NCBI GenBank assembly: GCA_000149265.1
Contig: CH003284.1
Coordinates: 78,896 to 142,895, forward strand
DNA: 64,000 nt
DNA from: Ciona savignyi
Lineage: Eukaryota > Chordata > Ascidiacea > Phlebobranchia > Cionidae
Reading direction: 5' to 3'
Below are positions 61,279-64,000 of this stretch, in pieces (positions within the stretch are counted from its first letter, which is position 1; each line of letters begins with the position of its first letter). Under the pieces are notes generated by a model. That model worked only from the letters and a program-made list of their open reading frames with translations, was not told where the DNA came from and ran no database searches. Made by a program: the position numbers and the translations under genes.

Positions 61279-64000
61279 CTAAGATTAAAAGGTCCGGGAT
61301 TATTTTCGCGAAAAATAAAATGGCCGACCAGTTTGTGTTGCGTTTCCGTAGGGTTACTGATTCGGTACTGGTCGCTAATTGGTAGGTTGTGTTCTTGGAA
61401 AAGCCCTTAGGATAGGATATTCATCTTTATCCCCGTGAATTAGAAAACCAAGGGGGTTATCACACTGCAATCGTCAGCTCACCTCGCGCCCATCGTCGGG
61501 TTACCGGAACTATTGGAGTGTGTTGTGTATGATAGACACGTTGCATCAATTTGGTAGAACCCGTTAATCTGCTGAGTTCAGGCAATGTCCGTAAAGTGCC
61601 TTGCCCAAGGACACAACCAACTAGCTAGCGACCAGTTTCGCACCTGCAACCTTTCGATTGAAAGGTGACGCATTTAACCGCTAGACCAACCGTCCGGACA
61701 CCTTATCGGACAGTGTCTGAACACAGTGGATTAGCAAGTTGTACCAATATTAAAGGAACGTCTTGGTTCGCTAAATATATTTCTTATGTCCGCTTAATTC
61801 CTTTCGTAAGGATACAACCAACTAGCTGACGACCAGTTTCGATCCAGCAACCTTTCATCTGACCATTAGGCCATCACCTACTCGGCCATACTAAATGCAG
61901 TGTATAGTAACTGTAACTATACTATACTAGTAACTATATTAAAGTTAGTATATAACCAAAATGTAACTGTTTTAAATCAAACGATTTCCACCGAGTTCAG
62001 GCAACATAGAATTAGCGTGAACGGTCGTGTGGCTGAATGGTTACCGCGACCGATTCACATACCAATTCCATATATAAAAACGGACTCAGTGACGAGCCCA
62101 TCATGGGATTAAAACTGGGCCCAGTAAAAAAAAAAAAAAAATAGCGTAATAGTTTAGGAGTTTTTTTTGCTCCTTCCTTACATTAAAGAAGTTTAAGTGC
62201 ACAATTATTTTTTAGGAGAAAGGATAGACGGAAAAACTACAGCAGTTAAATCTTTTTTTAATCGACTTTTTTACAATACACAATACAACAACGAACCAGG
62301 CAAGGGGCAACGGTTTCGGATTCGAAACTTGAATCGGAAAAATACGGAAAAAACAAACCCTTGCACATCTGTCCTTATAGAACAAGTTGAAATCGTTGAG
62401 TTGAAACTACAGTCGATTGTTGAGTCCGCATTTCTCTGTAAAAACGGCCGGTTAGTCTGGCGGTTAAGTGCGTTGCCTTTCAATCGAAAGGTTGGAGGTG
62501 CGAAACTGGTCACTAGCTAGACGGTTGTGTTCTTGTACAAGGCACTTAGTGGACATTGACTGAACCCAGCAGATAAATTGGTTCTTCCATATTAAAGAAA
62601 CGTGTCTATCATACTCAACACACTGAAATAGCTCCAGTAATCCGACGGTGGGCGCGAGGTGATCTGACGATTGCCCGTGTGTTAACACCCTTGATTTTCC
62701 CATTCACGGGGATAAACATGAAAACATCCTATTCTATTTATATCCAATATCAAAACAACTGTATTGGTCAAACGGAGCAGTCAAAACAGAAGCCTGCTTA
62801 GGGATTCAAATAAGAGTAAAAACTCAATCAATACCTGAAGAGTTCTGGCTTTACTGGGAGAGAGTGTCCAGTCGTGTAGTGGATCATAGAGCAGAACCTC
62901 GACAATGGTGGTTATTGCGTCATAAGATGACCTCATAACCACCATTGTTTTCTCACAACACCTTAAAACAAGGGCATTAAAAATAGTTTAAAAAAAATTA
63001 TCACAAAAAGGGAAAAATTAACACAAAAAGGGAAAAATTAACACAAAAAGGGAAAAATTAACACAAAAAGGGAAAAATTAACACAAAAAAGGAAAAATTA
63101 ACACAAAAAGGAAAAATTAACACAAAAAGGAAAAATTAACACAAAAAGAGAAAAATTAACACAAAAAGGGAAAAATTAACACAAAAAGGGAAAAATTAAC
63201 ACAAAAAGGGAAAAATTAACACAAAAAAGGAAAAATTAACACAAAAAGGGAAAAATTAACACAAAAAGGGAAAAATTAACACAAAAAGGGAAAAATTAAC
63301 ACAAAAAGGGAAAAATTAACACAAAAAAAGGAAAAATTAACCCAAACAATAACGAACCTCCGAAAAACCCCCTCAACCCCACATAACCCCATCCCATCAA
63401 CCATATCACGGGTGAGACGAAAGGGGACAGTTTCAGGAGTGGGTAAGCACCTTCCCTGCTCAAACGCAACCCCTGGGAAAAGGGTGTTGTTGGAAAATGT
63501 ATTTTGGATCTGGAATTTAAATCTCCTTCTAAAATGACCAGCGATGAAATGTAACACTTTACCCAGGCATAGACAACTTCTCTAGTCGGCGGGCCAGATG
63601 TGGGAAAATGAAGTTCTCGGTGGGCCGGATTATTACATGAATAGTATTCAATATCTTAAATACAGGGTATGGTTAGATACAGTCTGTGGGCCGGTTAAAA
63701 TCCCTTAACGGCCGTATGTTGCCCATGTCCGGTTTAACCCAACAGGTGGTTCGAGGTGATGTTTATTCACATGAAAATGCCTTTTTGCGATTTCCAATTC
63801 ACAGGGATAAATATGAATATCCTATCCAGTTTAATGCTTTTGTAATTTGGAAAAAAAATAAATTTAAGTTTGAGATATGGAACACAGTTGGATATAGGAT
63901 GGGATATTCATCTTTATCCCCGTGAATGGGAAAACCAAGGGGGTTAACACACGGGCAATCGTCAGATCACCTCGCACCCACCGTCACGTTACTGGAGTTA
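61098..64000 (-). CDS. ATM: ATM serine/threonine kinase, 3' end (partial)
   Basis: C-terminal part of the PIKK-family kinase ATM, which signals DNA double-strand breaks in the nucleus. Exons in transcript order: 63358-63472, 62835-62961, 62359-62435 (less sure), 61098-61278. They encode the end of the kinase domain ([59 protein letters not shown]) and the FATC domain ([51 protein letters not shown], stop). Residue-level similarity is characteristic of ATM and not of ATR, mTOR or DNA-PK. Phases agree throughout. The rest of the gene lies beyond the right edge. Confidence 0.96.
61408..61700 (-). mobile_element. SINE-2, full length
   Basis: aggataggatattcatcttt to gctagaccaaccgtccggac. Partial head-like sequences follow to about 61885. 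Confidence 0.9.
62022..62128 (+). mobile_element. SINE-1 copy in ATM intron
   Basis: gtgtggctgaatggttaccg and cccatcatgggattaaaact, with a poly(A) tail of about 15 As. Confidence 0.75.
62359..62435 (-). CDS. ATM: ATM exon: linker between kinase and FATC (tentative)
   Basis: 77 nt from acceptor gtttttacag to donor CAAGG|gtttgt, phase 0 to 2, exactly what the neighbours need. Encodes [16 protein letters not shown] and so on. This linker is poorly conserved, so support is splice sites and phase. A SINE-2 head begins about 10 bp upstream of its acceptor. Confidence 0.55.
62446..62735 (+). mobile_element. SINE-2 next to tentative ATM exon
   Basis: Head ggccggttagtctggcggtt starts about 10 bp from the acceptor of the exon at 62359-62435; tail gggataaacatgaaaacatc. 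Confidence 0.9.
62835..62961 (-). CDS. ATM: ATM exon: kinase domain C-lobe end
   Basis: Acceptor ttttaag; encodes [20 protein letters not shown] then [20 protein letters not shown], ending LQ in phase 0 at CTTCAG|gtattg. It joins the upstream exon to give Arg-Arg-Cys-Cys-Glu-Lys across the splice, as in ATM. Confidence 0.97.
63003..63340. repeat. 20-bp minisatellite in ATM intron
   Basis: About 17 copies of aacacaaaaagggaaaaatt with one-base length variants. Ends 18 bp from the exon donor at 63357, so it fills most of a 400-bp intron. Confidence 0.95.
63358..63472 (-). CDS. ATM: ATM exon: kinase-domain activation region
   Basis: Begins after cttttcccag with Gly-Val-Ala-Phe-Glu-Gln-Gly and runs to GVEGVFRR; donor CGGAG|gttcgt in phase 2. 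It follows the Asp-Leu-Gly segment of the PIKK active site, which must be in the next upstream exon outside the window. Confidence 0.97.
63565..63730. mobile_element. hAT-type MITE, copy B
   Basis: Reverse-oriented relative of 36825-37000 (shares cttcattttcccacatc and the aatactattcatgtaataat segment, here complemented). Lies in ATM sequence upstream of the exon at 63358-63472. Confidence 0.75.
63890..64000 (-). mobile_element. SINE-2, cut by window edge
   Basis: gataggatgggatattcatc onward; the head half is outside. A tail fragment in the other orientation is at about 63745-63830. Confidence 0.88.

Noticed and set aside
62197-62520. 107-codon plus-strand ORF
   Set aside because: Runs through a dispersed repeat and the SINE-2 head, opposite the tentative ATM exon.

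Overview
This window is animal nuclear DNA: low GC, interrupted genes with GT-AG introns, two tRNA-derived SINE families, hAT-type MITEs and several minisatellites. The gene content (one RUNX gene, an adhesion GPCR with a kringle, ATM) and the compact, SINE-filled introns suggest an invertebrate deuterostome. An ascidian such as Ciona or Phallusia is my best guess, but that is inference and not proven by the sequence. All three genes are on the minus strand, so they read from high to low coordinates. I built the exon models by hand from splice sites, reading-frame phase and family motifs.

Layout. 1-2158: RUNX 3' flank. 2159-19791: a nine-exon RUNX (runt-domain) transcription factor gene with a coding sum of 2466 nt (821 aa), an unusually long N-terminal extension and a Groucho motif VWRPY that is not the C-terminus. 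19792-27987: intergenic; RUNX 5' flank with a CpG-rich candidate promoter near 20.6-20.8 kb, plus SINEs. 27988-58768: a thirty-exon adhesion GPCR of about 1839 aa, in the order signal peptide, Reeler, kringle, NIDO, Ser/Thr/Gln-rich linker with TDQ repeats, three EGF modules, HormR, GAIN/GPS, seven transmembrane helices, long cytoplasmic tail. 58769-61097: intergenic. 61098 to beyond 64000: the 3' end of the ATM kinase gene (end of the PIKK kinase domain and the FATC domain).

The most interesting item is the receptor. I do not recall a described adhesion GPCR with Reeler, kringle and NIDO modules on one ectodomain. Every exon junction in the model is phase-compatible except at the GPS exon. 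There one extra base shifts the frame within the autoproteolysis motif, and the residue after the His-Leu pair is Leu, not Thr or Ser. That is either a sequence error or a real lesion or cleavage-deficient receptor.

Repeats: SINE-1 (about 100 bp, box A and box B visible) is mostly in the left half. SINE-2 (about 300 bp, tRNA-like head, ATCCT-rich tail) fills the receptor and ATM introns, sometimes touching splice sites. Minisatellites occupy introns of all three genes. A 38-bp-unit array in the receptor is split by a hAT-like element that contains the only assembly gap (100 N).
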